From Pelomonas sp966111775 (GTDB lineage Bacteria; Pseudomonadota; Gammaproteobacteria; Burkholderiales; Burkholderiaceae_C): a stretch of DNA of 18,488 nucleotides. Numbering within the stretch: position 1 is the stretch's first letter; each line of letters begins with the position of its first letter. The position numbers and the translations under genes are program-made. Below the pieces are notes generated by a model. It searched no databases, was not told the origin of the DNA, and saw nothing but the letters and a program-made list of their open reading frames with translations. Below, piece after piece: positions 1 through 7,794 of the stretch. Location of the stretch: assembly GCA_966111775.1 (NCBI GenBank), contig CBHWBD010000095.1:1-18488 (forward strand), given 5' to 3'.

Positions 1-1
1 G

Positions 2-1144
2 TCGCTGGGCATCAACTGGAACTTCGCGCCGGTGCTGGACGTCAACAACAACCCGGCCAACCCCGTCATCGGCGAGCGCAGCTTCTCCAACGACCCGGTC
101 GAGGTCAGCCGGCTGGCAGCAGCCTGGATGCGCGGCTCGCTGAAGGAAGGCGTGGCCTGCTGCGTCAAGCACTTCCCCGGCCATGGCGACACCCATGTCG
201 ACTCCCACCACGCCCTGCCCACCGTCGACAAGACGCGCGCCGAGCTGAACGCACTGGAGCTGGCCCCCTTCAAGGCCCTGGCCAGTCAGGCGCCGGCCAT
301 GATGACGGCCCACATCGTCTATCCGCAGATCGACCCCGACCGCCCGGCCACGCTGTCGCCGCAGCTGATCGGCGGCATCCTGCGTCAGGACTGGGGCTAT
401 GACGGCGTCGTCATCACCGACGCACTGATGATGAAGGCCGTGGCCGAGCGCTTCGGCTATGCCAAGTCGGCTGTCATGGCCATCGAGGCCGGCGCCGACA
501 TGGTGCTGGCCCAGGGCTCCAAGGCCGAGCAGCTCGTCGCCATCAATGCGCTGCGCGACGCCTTCGCCAGCGGCCGCTTGACGGCCGGGCAGGGCGAGAC
601 GGCCAACCGCCGTCTTGATCGCCTGGCCGCCGCCTACCCGGCCCGTGCCGTGGACGACAGCGCCGCCCGTGCCGCCGACCACGCGCTGATGGCCGAAGCC
701 TGGGCCGCCGGCCTGACCGCCTTGCGCGGCGCCAGGCCGCCCCAGCTCTCCGCCCCGATTCGCGTCATCGTGCAGGGCGATGTGCCCACCGACATGGTGT
801 CGGAAGCCGGCCCCACCGGCCGCCAGGCCGTCGCGCTGTTCGAGTCCTTCACCGATGCCCAGGTGCAGATGGTGGACGACATCGCCCAGCTCGACTGGGC
901 GCGCGTGCCCAAGGATGGCCGCGTCAATGTGCTGGTGTCCACCCGTCGTGCCCGCTACGGGCTGGCGGCTTCGGAGTGGCAGCCCGACCTGCACCTCTCG
1001 CTGTGGAACCCCTACCAGGCCCTGGATGTGGCCGGCCCGACGGTGCTGAGCTGGGGCTTCTCGCCCGGTGCGCTGGCGGGGCTCAAGGCCTGGCTGGAAG
1101 GCCGTGCTCAAGCCACCGGCCGCGCGCCGCAAGGACTGCAGTGA
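2..1144 (+). CDS. GH3 beta-N-acetylhexosaminidase (5'-truncated by window)
   Basis: Hydrolase of glycoside family 3, expected to remove terminal beta-linked GlcNAc from chitooligosaccharides or muropeptides. The reading frame is already open at base 2 (S-L-G-I-N-W-N-F-A-P-V-L-D), so the N-terminus lies upstream. In the 380 visible residues I see the NagZ signature KHFPGHGDTHVDSH (residues 56-69), whose Asp67-Ser68-His69 is the family's acid/base dyad, and ITDAL with Asp140 at the nucleophile position. Residues about 235-380 form an extra C-terminal part beyond the roughly 340-residue compact NagZ, as in longer two-domain GH3 hexosaminidases. The stop codon overlaps the next start by one base, so it is the first visible gene of the operon. 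The pairing with an AmpG-like permease leaves muropeptide recycling possible, but the chitinase downstream favours GlcNAc oligosaccharides. Location cannot be judged because any signal peptide is missing. Confidence 0.9.
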   Translation, partial: SLGINWNFAPVLDVNNNPANPVIGERSFSNDPVEVSRLAAAWMRGSLKEGVACCVKHFPGHGDTHVDSHHALPTVDKTRAELNALELAPFKALASQAPAMMTAHIVYPQIDPDRPATLSPQLIGGILRQDWGYDGVVITDALMMKAVAERFGYAKSAVMAIEAGADMVLAQGSKAEQLVAINALRDAFASGRLTAGQGETANRRLDRLAAAYPARAVDDSAARAADHALMAEAWAAGLTALRGARPPQLSAPIRVIVQGDVPTDMVSEAGPTGRQAVALFESFTDAQVQMVDDIAQLDWARVPKDGRVNVLVSTRRARYGLAASEWQPDLHLSLWNPYQALDVAGPTVLSWGFSPGALAGLKAWLEGRAQATGRAPQGLQ

Positions 1145-2418
1145 TGGATACCAAGACGCCCATGAGGTGGATCCCGTCCCTGTACTTCGTGCAGGGCATG
1201 CAGTTCTTCGTCGTCATGCTGATCGCCGGCCTGATGTTCAAGAACCTCGGCGTGGCCAACGACCAGATCGCACGCTGGACGGCCGTGCTGGGCCTGGCCT
1301 GGGCCTTCAAGCCGCTGTGGAGCCCCTTCCTGGAGCTGGCGCGCAGCAAGAAGCTCATCGTCGTCGCCATGCAGTACCTCGGCGCCGCGGGCCTGGGTTT
1401 CATGGCCCTGGCCCTGCATCTGTCGAACTGGTTCGGCGCGGCCATCATCGTGCTGTTCCTGATCGCCTATGCCTCGGCCACGCATGACATCGCCTGCGAC
1501 GGCCTCTACATGGCGTCGTTGGACAACAAGCGCCAGGCCACCTATGCCGGTTGGCAGGGCGCCTTCTTCAACGGCGCGCGTTTCTTCATCACCGGCGTCA
1601 TCCTGAAGCTGGCGGGCTATCTGGAAGGCCAGGTCGGCGTGTTCAACGCCTGGTCCTTCGTCTTCCTGCTGCTGTGCGGCCTGGTGGCCGTGCTGGCGAC
1701 CTACAACGCCCGCTTCCTGCCCGGCACGCTGAGCACCGAGCACAGCGAGCTGACGGCCTCGGGCGTGGCCGCCATGCTGAAGGAGGTCATCGCCGACTTC
1801 TTCAAGAAGCCGGGCATCTGGCGCGCCGTGCTCTTCATCGTCATGTTCCGCCTCGCCGAAGGCCAGGTGCAGACCATCGGCCCGCTCTTCCTGCTCGAGG
1901 CCCGCGACAAGGGCGGCCTGGGCCTGACGACCAGCCAGGTGGCCGACGTCTACGGCTGGGTGGGCACTGGCGCCTTCCTCGTCGGCTCGGTGCTGGGCGG
2001 CTATCTGACCAGCGCGCTGAGCCTGAAGCGCGCCATGCCCCTGCTCGTCATCGCCATGGGCGTGCCCAACGCGACCTTCTACTACCTGGCCAGCGTGCTG
2101 CCCCAGGACATGCTGCACATCGGCGCCGCGGTCGGCGTGGAGATGTTCGGTTATGGCTTCGGCTTCGTCGGCATGATCCTCTACATCATGCAGGCCGTGG
2201 CGCCCGGCCGCTTCCAGACGGCCCATTACGCGCTGGGCTCGGGCGTCATGCAGTTGGGCTTCATCTTCGCCAAGTCCATCAGCGGAGATATCCAGGTGGC
2301 CGTCGGCTACCAGCACTTTTTCGCCTGGACCATCGCCTGCGGCCTGCCGGCCCTGCTGCTGCTGCTGTGGGTTCCGATGCCGCGCAAGGCCGCGACCGGC
2401 GAGGCGGTGCCGGCGTGA
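1144..2418 (+). CDS. MFS permease of AmpG/PAT type, probable amino-sugar oligosaccharide importer
   Basis: Integral inner-membrane protein of 424 residues made almost entirely of hydrophobic helices, consistent with a 12-helix MFS fold. The start MRWIPSLYFVQGMQFF and the segment SATHDIACDGLYMASL (residues about 111-125) resemble the AmpG / acetyl-CoA-transporter (PAT) branch, whose AmpG members import anhydro-muropeptides. Start choice: the ATG at 1144 shares one base with the previous stop, and an AAGGA Shine-Dalgarno lies at 1131-1135, 8 bases upstream. An upstream extension of the frame back to 976 only shadows the hexosaminidase gene. In this operon it most likely brings GlcNAc-containing oligosaccharides from periplasm to cytoplasm; the substrate is inferred from neighbours. 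Confidence 0.85.
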   Translation: MDTKTPMRWIPSLYFVQGMQFFVVMLIAGLMFKNLGVANDQIARWTAVLGLAWAFKPLWSPFLELARSKKLIVVAMQYLGAAGLGFMALALHLSNWFGAAIIVLFLIAYASATHDIACDGLYMASLDNKRQATYAGWQGAFFNGARFFITGVILKLAGYLEGQVGVFNAWSFVFLLLCGLVAVLATYNARFLPGTLSTEHSELTASGVAAMLKEVIADFFKKPGIWRAVLFIVMFRLAEGQVQTIGPLFLLEARDKGGLGLTTSQVADVYGWVGTGAFLVGSVLGGYLTSALSLKRAMPLLVIAMGVPNATFYYLASVLPQDMLHIGAAVGVEMFGYGFGFVGMILYIMQAVAPGRFQTAHYALGSGVMQLGFIFAKSISGDIQVAVGYQHFFAWTIACGLPALLLLLWVPMPRKAATGEAVPA

Positions 2419-3260
2419 AGGCGGTCGCGCTGTTGCTGCTGGCTGCTGCGCCTGCGTTTGCGGCCGGCGGCGAGTTCTTCGACGACTTCTCGCAACCCAG
2501 CCTCCATGCGCTGCGCAGCAGCGGCTGGGTGCTGCGTGAAGGCACGGGCCATCCCGGCTTGGCGGGCGCCAGCTTCAAGGCCAGCCAGCTGTCGCTGGAC
2601 GGCGGTCTGCTCACGCTGAAGATGTCGACCGACGGCACGCCCGCGAACACCACGCTGGCCCAGCTCTGCGCGCCGCGCAAATTCCTGGTCGGCACGACGA
2701 CGGCGCGCGTGCGCTTCCGCGATACCGCGGGCTCACGCGATCCCGTCATCCAGAGCTTCTTCCTGGCAGGTCCGCTCAAGCACGATTACGACCCCGACTT
2801 CAGCGAGGTCGACTTCGAATACCTGCCGCATGGCGGCTGGGGCGAGAAGGAGACGCGGCTCTACGGCGTCAGCTGGCACACGGTGCGCATCGACCCCTGG
2901 GAGTCCTTCAACCAGGCCTCCATCCTGCAGGGCAGCTTCGACGGCTGGCAGCTGCTGACCGTTCAGGTCGAGGCCACCCGCACCCGCCACTACGTCAATG
3001 GCCGCCTCATCGGCGAACACACCGGCCGCAACGTGCCGAGCAAGCCGATGGCGATCAGCTTCAACCACTGGTTGTCCGAAGGCGCTGTCGTCGGTGCGCT
3101 GCGCGACTACGAGTTCGAAGTCGACTGGGTGCTGCACGAGGCCGGCAAGACGCTGAGCCACAGCGCCATGCAGGCCCGTGTCGCCCAACTGCGCAAACAG
3201 GGCGTGTCCCACCGCGACACCGTGCCGGACGCCGGCCTGACCAGCGAATGCAATCTATGA
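2415..3260 (+). CDS. Secreted GH16-like glycosidase (concanavalin-like fold)
   Basis: 281 residues starting with GTG at 2415, which overlaps the preceding stop by four bases. An earlier start would only extend into the transporter gene. Residues 1-17 form a signal peptide (KAVALLLLAAAPAFA then AGGE), so the product is exported. The GH16 active-site signature E-V-D-F-E is at residues 131-135; in the family the first Glu is nucleophile and the last is acid/base. Aromatic-rich strands follow (GVSWHTVRIDPW, GWQLLTVQVE, HYVNGRLIGEHTG, MAISFNHWL), typical of the beta-sandwich; the length is normal for a single-domain GH16. Family members cut beta-1,3 or mixed beta-glucans, galactans, or transfer chitin-glucan chains, so the substrate cannot be read from the sequence. 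Its place directly before a chitinase suggests attack on fungal-type walls. Confidence 0.8.
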   Translation: MKAVALLLLAAAPAFAAGGEFFDDFSQPSLHALRSSGWVLREGTGHPGLAGASFKASQLSLDGGLLTLKMSTDGTPANTTLAQLCAPRKFLVGTTTARVRFRDTAGSRDPVIQSFFLAGPLKHDYDPDFSEVDFEYLPHGGWGEKETRLYGVSWHTVRIDPWESFNQASILQGSFDGWQLLTVQVEATRTRHYVNGRLIGEHTGRNVPSKPMAISFNHWLSEGAVVGALRDYEFEVDWVLHEAGKTLSHSAMQARVAQLRKQGVSHRDTVPDAGLTSECNL

Positions 3261-4390
3261 AGAAGCTTCTGATCGCCGCCTTGGCGCTGGCCCTGTCCTC
3301 GTCCGGTTTGCTGGCGCAGGCGCAAACGAAACCGGTCGTCGGCACCTACATCCTGGCCGAGCGCGGCGTCGACGTCGTCGAGCAACTGCAGCCGGGGCGC
3401 GTCACGCATCTGCTGTACGCCTTCCTGCTGATCTGCGGTGAAGGCCAGCGCGCCAAGGAAGCCGTGGCCTGCACCGGCAAGCCCAACTTCAGCATCGCGC
3501 CGCATGACGACCAGGCCACCTTCTCCGCCGCCTTCCAGCGCCTGAAGGCGCGCGATCCCAAGGTGCAGGTGCTGGCTTCCGTGGGCGGCTGGGGCGGCTC
3601 GGATCCCTTTTTCCATCTGGCCGCCACGACCGAAGGCCGCAAGGTCTTCGTCAAGCACTCGATCGACTGGCTGCGCGCGCATCCGGTCTTCGACGGCCTG
3701 GACATCGACTGGGAGCACCCCGGCAACAACGGCGCGTCCAACGGCGTGCAGCTCGGCAGCAAGTCCGACGGCGAGTATTTCGTGCAACTGCTGCAAGATC
3801 TGCGCACGGGCCTGGACGGCCTGGGCAAGGAGACTGGCAAGCACTACGCGTTGACCGTGGCCATCAACACCAGCCGCGAGCAGTTGCATCGCATGCCGAT
3901 GGGCCGCGCAGCGAAGTCATTGGACCTCGTCTTCATGATGACCTACGACTTCGCGGGCCCGTGGACTCGCAAGGCCGCCAACCACACAGCCCTGCGCAGC
4001 GCCAAGCCGAGCGACGACACCAGCCTGGAAGCGGCGGTGCATGACCTCATGGCCCACGGCGTGCCGCCCGCCAAGATGGTGGCCGGCATCGCGATGTACG
4101 GCCGCGGCTTCGAGGGCGTGAAGGCCGATGGCAGCTACGCCAAGCCCTGGCCCAACGAAGACGGTTCGGTGCCCTTCAAGGACATCGACTCGCTGACGGG
4201 CATGAAGGCCCACTTCGACAAGCGCACCCAGTCCTGGGCCATGGTGGGCGACGGCAAGTTCGTCGGCTACGACGACCCGCGCGCCGTGCGCGCCAAGGTG
4301 GCGTTTGCGAAGAAGCAGGGCCTGGCTGGCGTCTTCGCCTGGGAGTTGAGCCAGGACAACGGCGAGATCCTGGGCGCCATGCAGCCATGA
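3257..4390 (+). CDS. Secreted GH18 chitinase
   Basis: 377-residue glycoside hydrolase family 18 enzyme, cleaving beta-1,4 GlcNAc links by substrate-assisted catalysis. Residues 1-22 are a signal peptide (MKKLLIAALALALSSSGLL then AQAQ). The catalytic DxxDxDxE motif reads DGLDIDWE (146-153) with Glu153 as acid/base. The SxGG strand is SVGGWGG (108-114), MMTYDF supplies the expected Tyr-Asp pair, and the barrel ends in FAWELSQD with the conserved Trp. No chitin-binding or linker domain is visible, so it is a bare catalytic domain suited to soluble oligomers. The start at 3257 overlaps the GH16 stop by four bases (ATGA) and opens directly into a signal peptide; an in-frame ATG three codons earlier (3248) is also possible. 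No strong Shine-Dalgarno is seen, consistent with translational coupling. Confidence 0.92.
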   Translation: MKKLLIAALALALSSSGLLAQAQTKPVVGTYILAERGVDVVEQLQPGRVTHLLYAFLLICGEGQRAKEAVACTGKPNFSIAPHDDQATFSAAFQRLKARDPKVQVLASVGGWGGSDPFFHLAATTEGRKVFVKHSIDWLRAHPVFDGLDIDWEHPGNNGASNGVQLGSKSDGEYFVQLLQDLRTGLDGLGKETGKHYALTVAINTSREQLHRMPMGRAAKSLDLVFMMTYDFAGPWTRKAANHTALRSAKPSDDTSLEAAVHDLMAHGVPPAKMVAGIAMYGRGFEGVKADGSYAKPWPNEDGSVPFKDIDSLTGMKAHFDKRTQSWAMVGDGKFVGYDDPRAVRAKVAFAKKQGLAGVFAWELSQDNGEILGAMQP

Positions 4391-5451
4391 GCCGTCGCAT
4401 CGCGTCGGTCGACGCGCTGCGCGGCCTGGCCGTGGCGGCCATGCTGCTGGTCAACAACCCGGGTGACTGGGGGGCGGTCTATTGGCCGCTGGAGCATGCC
4501 GACTGGCATGGCTTCACGCCGACCGACCTGATCTTCCCCTTCTTCCTCTTCATTGTCGGCGTATCCGCGGCGCTGGCCCTCGGCCCGCGGGTGGATGCCG
4601 GCGCCGACCCAGTCCCGGCACGTGCCGCGGTGCTTTGGCGCGGCCTGCGCATCTTCGGCCTGGGCCTGGCGCTGCATGCCCTGGCGTGGTGGCTGATGCA
4701 CAAGCCCGAGTTCCGCGTGCTCGGTGTGCTGCAACGCATCGGCATCTGCTTTGCGGTCGCCGGCGTCGTCGCCCTGCATCTGCGCGCGCGCGGGCAGTGG
4801 ACGCTGCTGCTCGCCCTGCTGATCGGCTATGGCGGCCTGCTGCTGTTCGGCAGCCCCACGCTCGAGAAGGTGGGCAGCCTGAACCAGCGCATCGACACCG
4901 CCGTGCTCGGTCGCTTCGCCTACGAATGGGATGCAGCGACCGGCATCGCCTTCGACCCCGAGGGCCTGCTGTCCACGCTGGGGGCGCTGGCCACCACCGT
5001 CTTCGGCCTGCTTTGCGGCAGCCTGCTGCGGCGCGAGCAGACGCGCGGCCTGCTGCTGACCGGTATCGCGGCGGCCCTGGTGGGCTGGTGGTGGTCGCGC
5101 TGGCTGCCCTGGAACAAGCAGCTGTGGACGCCGTCCTTCGTGCTGTGGACCGGCGGCCTGGCCGCGGTGGCACTGGCTGCCGGGCATCAGTGGATCGATC
5201 GCATGGGCCACCGCCCCTGGGGCCGGGCCTTCGGACTGAACGCCATCGGTGCCTATGCCGGGGCCTGGATGTGCACGGTCTTGCTGGCCGGCTTCGGCTG
5301 GATGGAGCCGCTGTACCGCACCGTGTTCGGGCCGCTGCAACCCATGGTCGGGCCTTATGGCCAGTCGCTGTCCTTCGCCATCGCTTTTGTCGCCGTCTGG
5401 GCCGTCGTCGTCACGGTCCTGGACAAGCGCCGTCTGTACTGGAAGGTCTAG
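4387..5451 (+). CDS. nagX: NagX-type membrane acetyltransferase (heparan-alpha-glucosaminide N-acetyltransferase-like)
   Basis: 354-residue polytopic membrane protein of the COG4299/DUF5009 family, related to the lysosomal enzyme that moves acetyl groups across a membrane onto glucosamine. The family N-terminus is clear: RIASVDALRGLAVAAMLLVNNPGDW followed after a short loop by FTPTDLIFPFFLFIVGVSAAL, then repeated hydrophobic helices with Trp-rich loops and a C-terminal helix ending in DKRRLYWKV. Such genes recur in bacterial GlcNAc (nag) regulons, where they are predicted to acetylate glucosamine residues so that de-acetylated chitin fragments enter the GlcNAc pathway; that role is inferred. 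Its start overlaps the chitinase stop by four bases, giving direct coupling. Confidence 0.85.
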   Translation: MSRRIASVDALRGLAVAAMLLVNNPGDWGAVYWPLEHADWHGFTPTDLIFPFFLFIVGVSAALALGPRVDAGADPVPARAAVLWRGLRIFGLGLALHALAWWLMHKPEFRVLGVLQRIGICFAVAGVVALHLRARGQWTLLLALLIGYGGLLLFGSPTLEKVGSLNQRIDTAVLGRFAYEWDAATGIAFDPEGLLSTLGALATTVFGLLCGSLLRREQTRGLLLTGIAAALVGWWWSRWLPWNKQLWTPSFVLWTGGLAAVALAAGHQWIDRMGHRPWGRAFGLNAIGAYAGAWMCTVLLAGFGWMEPLYRTVFGPLQPMVGPYGQSLSFAIAFVAVWAVVVTVLDKRRLYWKV

Positions 5452-5456
5452 GCCTC

Positions 5457-6977
5457 ATGAAGACCCGACGCATCGCGATCATCGGTGGCGGCACGGCGGG
5501 CTGGCTGGCGGCCAACCACCTGGGCTATGAGCTGTGCGCCGATCCCGAGGTCGAGATCACCGTCATCGAATCGGCCGACGTCCCCATCATCGGTGTCGGC
5601 GAGGGCACGGTGCCGGCCATCAAGACCTCGCTGCGCAAGTTCGGCATCTCCGAGGCTGATCTCATCGTCGCCTGCGACACCACCTTCAAGAACGGCATCA
5701 AGTTCCAGGGCTGGCTGGATGCGGCCACGCATGGCGCCGATCACTTCTACTACCACCCCTTCGCCTCGCCCTTCCCGGAAGGCCTGGACATCACGCCGAC
5801 CTGGCTGGAGCAGCCGCAGCGCGCCTATTCGGACGTGTCCATCAGCAGCCGCGTCGCCGAGGCGCAGCGCAGCCCCAAGCAGATCTCGTCGCCGCCCTAC
5901 GTGGGCGACGTCGAGTACGCCTATCACGTCAACGCCCACAAGTTCGCGGCCCTGCTGGCCGAGAACGCGAAGAAGCGCTTCCGTGTGCAATACCTCGTCG
6001 CCACGGTCGTCGACGCCGAGCGCGCGGAGGATGGCTCCATCGCGGCGCTGCGCATGGCTTCGGGCGAAGTCCTGCCCTTTGACTTCTATGTCGACTGCAG
6101 CGGCTTCGCTTCGCTGCTGACCCAGCGCATGCTCAAGGTGCCCTTCATCGACAAGTCGCACCAGATCCTGACCGACACGGCCCTGGTGCAGCAGGTGCCG
6201 ACCGACCCGGCCGACGAGATCCCGCCCTACACGCTGGCCGTCGCCCACGAGGCCGGCTGGATCTGGGACATTCCCGTCACGCACCGCCGCGGCACCGGCT
6301 TCGTCTACGCCAGCGCCCACATGAGCGAGAGTCGCGCCATCGAGTGCTATGCGCGCCATCTCGGCGTCAGCCCCGACACGCTGTCGCCGCGCAAGATCCC
6401 GATGAAGATCGGCTACCGCCAGCAGTTCTGGTTCCAGAACTGCGTGGCTCTCGGCCTGTCGCAGGGCTTTGTCGAGCCGCTGGAGGCCACGTCCATTTTG
6501 GTGACGGACTTCTCCGCCAGCCTGCTGTCGCGCAACTTCCCGCGCATGCGCGATGACGCCCAGGCCCTGCGTCGCGGCTATAACGAGGCCGTGACCTACA
6601 CCTGGGAGCGTGTCATCGACTTCGTGCAGCTGCACTACCACCTGTCGGACCGCAGCGATTCATCCTTCTGGCTGGAGAACCGCCACGACGCCCATCTGTC
6701 CGACATGCTGCGCCAGCGCCTGGCCCGCTGGGCCATCCGCCATCCGCAGAAGAACGACTTCACCAGCCGCTTCGACCTCTTCGACGTCGACAACCATCTC
6801 TATGTCCTGTACGGCATGCGCTTCGCGACGCGGCCGCTGCCCATCTCGGACTTCGAGCGCCGCGAAAGCCTGGAGCAGTTCGAGCATGTGACGCGCGCGG
6901 CGGAGCAGGCCATCCGCGTGCTGCCCAGTCATCGCGACTGGCTGATGGGCCTGCGCGCTGCCTGCACACGGGCATGA
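5457..6977 (+). CDS. Flavin-dependent tryptophan-halogenase-family protein A
   Basis: 506-residue cytoplasmic FAD protein without a signal peptide. The dinucleotide-binding motif is GGGTAGWLAA (10-19). Lys78 in TTFKNGIKF falls at the position of the catalytic lysine of PrnA-type halogenases (Lys79). GWIWDIP (267-273) is the family WxWxIP motif, and VEPLEATS (339-346) carries Glu343 at the second catalytic position. Well-studied tryptophan halogenases read PLESTG there, with the Thr-Gly backbone binding chloride; this protein has Ala-Thr-Ser, so tryptophan chlorination cannot be assumed. Start: ATG 5457 with GGAAGG at 5441-5446; sequence upstream in the same frame is only a shadow of nagX. It lies 5 bases after nagX and overlaps the next gene by 4, so it belongs to the glycan operon. 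Substrate unknown; relatives are often found next to TonB receptors. Confidence 0.85.
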   Translation: MKTRRIAIIGGGTAGWLAANHLGYELCADPEVEITVIESADVPIIGVGEGTVPAIKTSLRKFGISEADLIVACDTTFKNGIKFQGWLDAATHGADHFYYHPFASPFPEGLDITPTWLEQPQRAYSDVSISSRVAEAQRSPKQISSPPYVGDVEYAYHVNAHKFAALLAENAKKRFRVQYLVATVVDAERAEDGSIAALRMASGEVLPFDFYVDCSGFASLLTQRMLKVPFIDKSHQILTDTALVQQVPTDPADEIPPYTLAVAHEAGWIWDIPVTHRRGTGFVYASAHMSESRAIECYARHLGVSPDTLSPRKIPMKIGYRQQFWFQNCVALGLSQGFVEPLEATSILVTDFSASLLSRNFPRMRDDAQALRRGYNEAVTYTWERVIDFVQLHYHLSDRSDSSFWLENRHDAHLSDMLRQRLARWAIRHPQKNDFTSRFDLFDVDNHLYVLYGMRFATRPLPISDFERRESLEQFEHVTRAAEQAIRVLPSHRDWLMGLRAACTRA

Positions 6978-7687
6978 GCGACGGCCAAACCTTCGCCATC
7001 CGCATGCCGCCGGACATCCAGTCCGTGCAGGTCGGCGACCATCCCGTCGTCTTCATCGACAACTTCCTCGAGGACCCGCGGGCCCTGGTCGAGATCGCCA
7101 GCCACAGCGCCTTCGCGCCCTATCCCGGCGTGGCCGAACGCAAGGGCTATCCGGGCGTGCGCGCCGTGGCGCCGGCCGAGTACTCGGCCGGGCTGACGGC
7201 GCTGATGGAGCCGCTGATCCGCCAGAACTTCGGCGTGCCCGAGGTGCTGGAACTGCGCAAGGCCGAATGCGCCTTCTCGCTGACGACGATGCCGCCCGGT
7301 GAACTCGGCCCCTTGCAGCGCACGCCGCATTTCGATGCCTGCACGCCCCACCACATGGCCGTGCTGCTCTATCTGTGCAATGAGGAGCATGGAGGCACGG
7401 GCTTCTATCGCCACAAGGCGACGGGCCTGCAGCAGGTGACGGCCGAGAACTGCGAACACTTTCTGGACGTCTATTACGACGAGCTCAACGTCCGCCCTCC
7501 GGCCCAGCGCTACTTCGACGACTCGGACACCCGTTTCGAGTTCCTGGGCATGATGCCGGCGCGCTTCAACCGCCTGGTCGTCTATCGCGGCAGCCTGTTG
7601 CACTCGGCCGTTGTGAACCCGCAGCTCAGCATCAACGCGGACCCGCGCACGGGACGGTTGACGCTGAATTCCTTCTACGACTTCTAG
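6974..7687 (+). CDS. DUF6445-type Fe(II)/2-oxoglutarate-oxygenase-like protein
   Basis: 237 residues, no signal peptide or membrane helix. It resembles the DUF6445 group, whose fold is that of 2-oxoglutarate/Fe(II) dioxygenases. Visible metal-site candidates are His119-x-Asp121 (in QRTPHFDAC) and His210 (in YRGSLLHSAVV); Arg228 in TGRLTLNSF sits where these enzymes bind the 2-oxoglutarate carboxylate. The central pattern MAVLLYLCNEEHGGTGFYRHK is the double-stranded helix region. The ATG overlaps the halogenase-family gene stop by four bases, so the two are translated together and probably act in the same reaction sequence. It is the last gene of the operon, 17 bases before a terminator hairpin. 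No substrate can be assigned. Confidence 0.75.
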   Translation: MSDGQTFAIRMPPDIQSVQVGDHPVVFIDNFLEDPRALVEIASHSAFAPYPGVAERKGYPGVRAVAPAEYSAGLTALMEPLIRQNFGVPEVLELRKAECAFSLTTMPPGELGPLQRTPHFDACTPHHMAVLLYLCNEEHGGTGFYRHKATGLQQVTAENCEHFLDVYYDELNVRPPAQRYFDDSDTRFEFLGMMPARFNRLVVYRGSLLHSAVVNPQLSINADPRTGRLTLNSFYDF

Positions 7688-7704
7688 GCTCGCTGGCTTC
7701 GTTG

Positions 7705-7729
7705 AACGCGCGGCCTGGCCGCGCGTTTT
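7705..7729 (+). terminator. Rho-independent terminator of the seven-gene operon
   Basis: AACGCGCGGC (7705-7714) pairs perfectly with GCCGCGCGTT (7718-7727) around a three-base loop, and the stem runs into TTTT (7726-7729) then GCTTT. It sits 17 bases after the DUF6445 stop codon, correctly oriented for plus-strand transcripts. Confidence 0.85.
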
Positions 7730-7743
7730 GCTTTGCACCGCTC

Positions 7744-7770
7744 AAAAAAAAGCCCGGCGGATGCCGGGCT
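7744..7770 (-). terminator. Rho-independent terminator of TonB receptor 1
   Basis: AGCCCGGC (7751-7758) and GCCGGGCT (7763-7770) form an 8-bp stem with a GGAT loop. Read on the minus strand the stem is followed by an eight-base T run (complement of 7744-7751). It lies 24 bases beyond the receptor's stop codon at 7795, and about 15 bases from the opposing operon terminator. Confidence 0.9.
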
Positions 7771-7794
7771 GGAAAGGAGACAAAAGGTCGCGGG

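Noticed and set aside
1108..2316. Minus-strand open frame of 402 codons
   Set aside because: His/Gln/Glu-rich antisense reading of the MFS permease gene, which is itself well supported.
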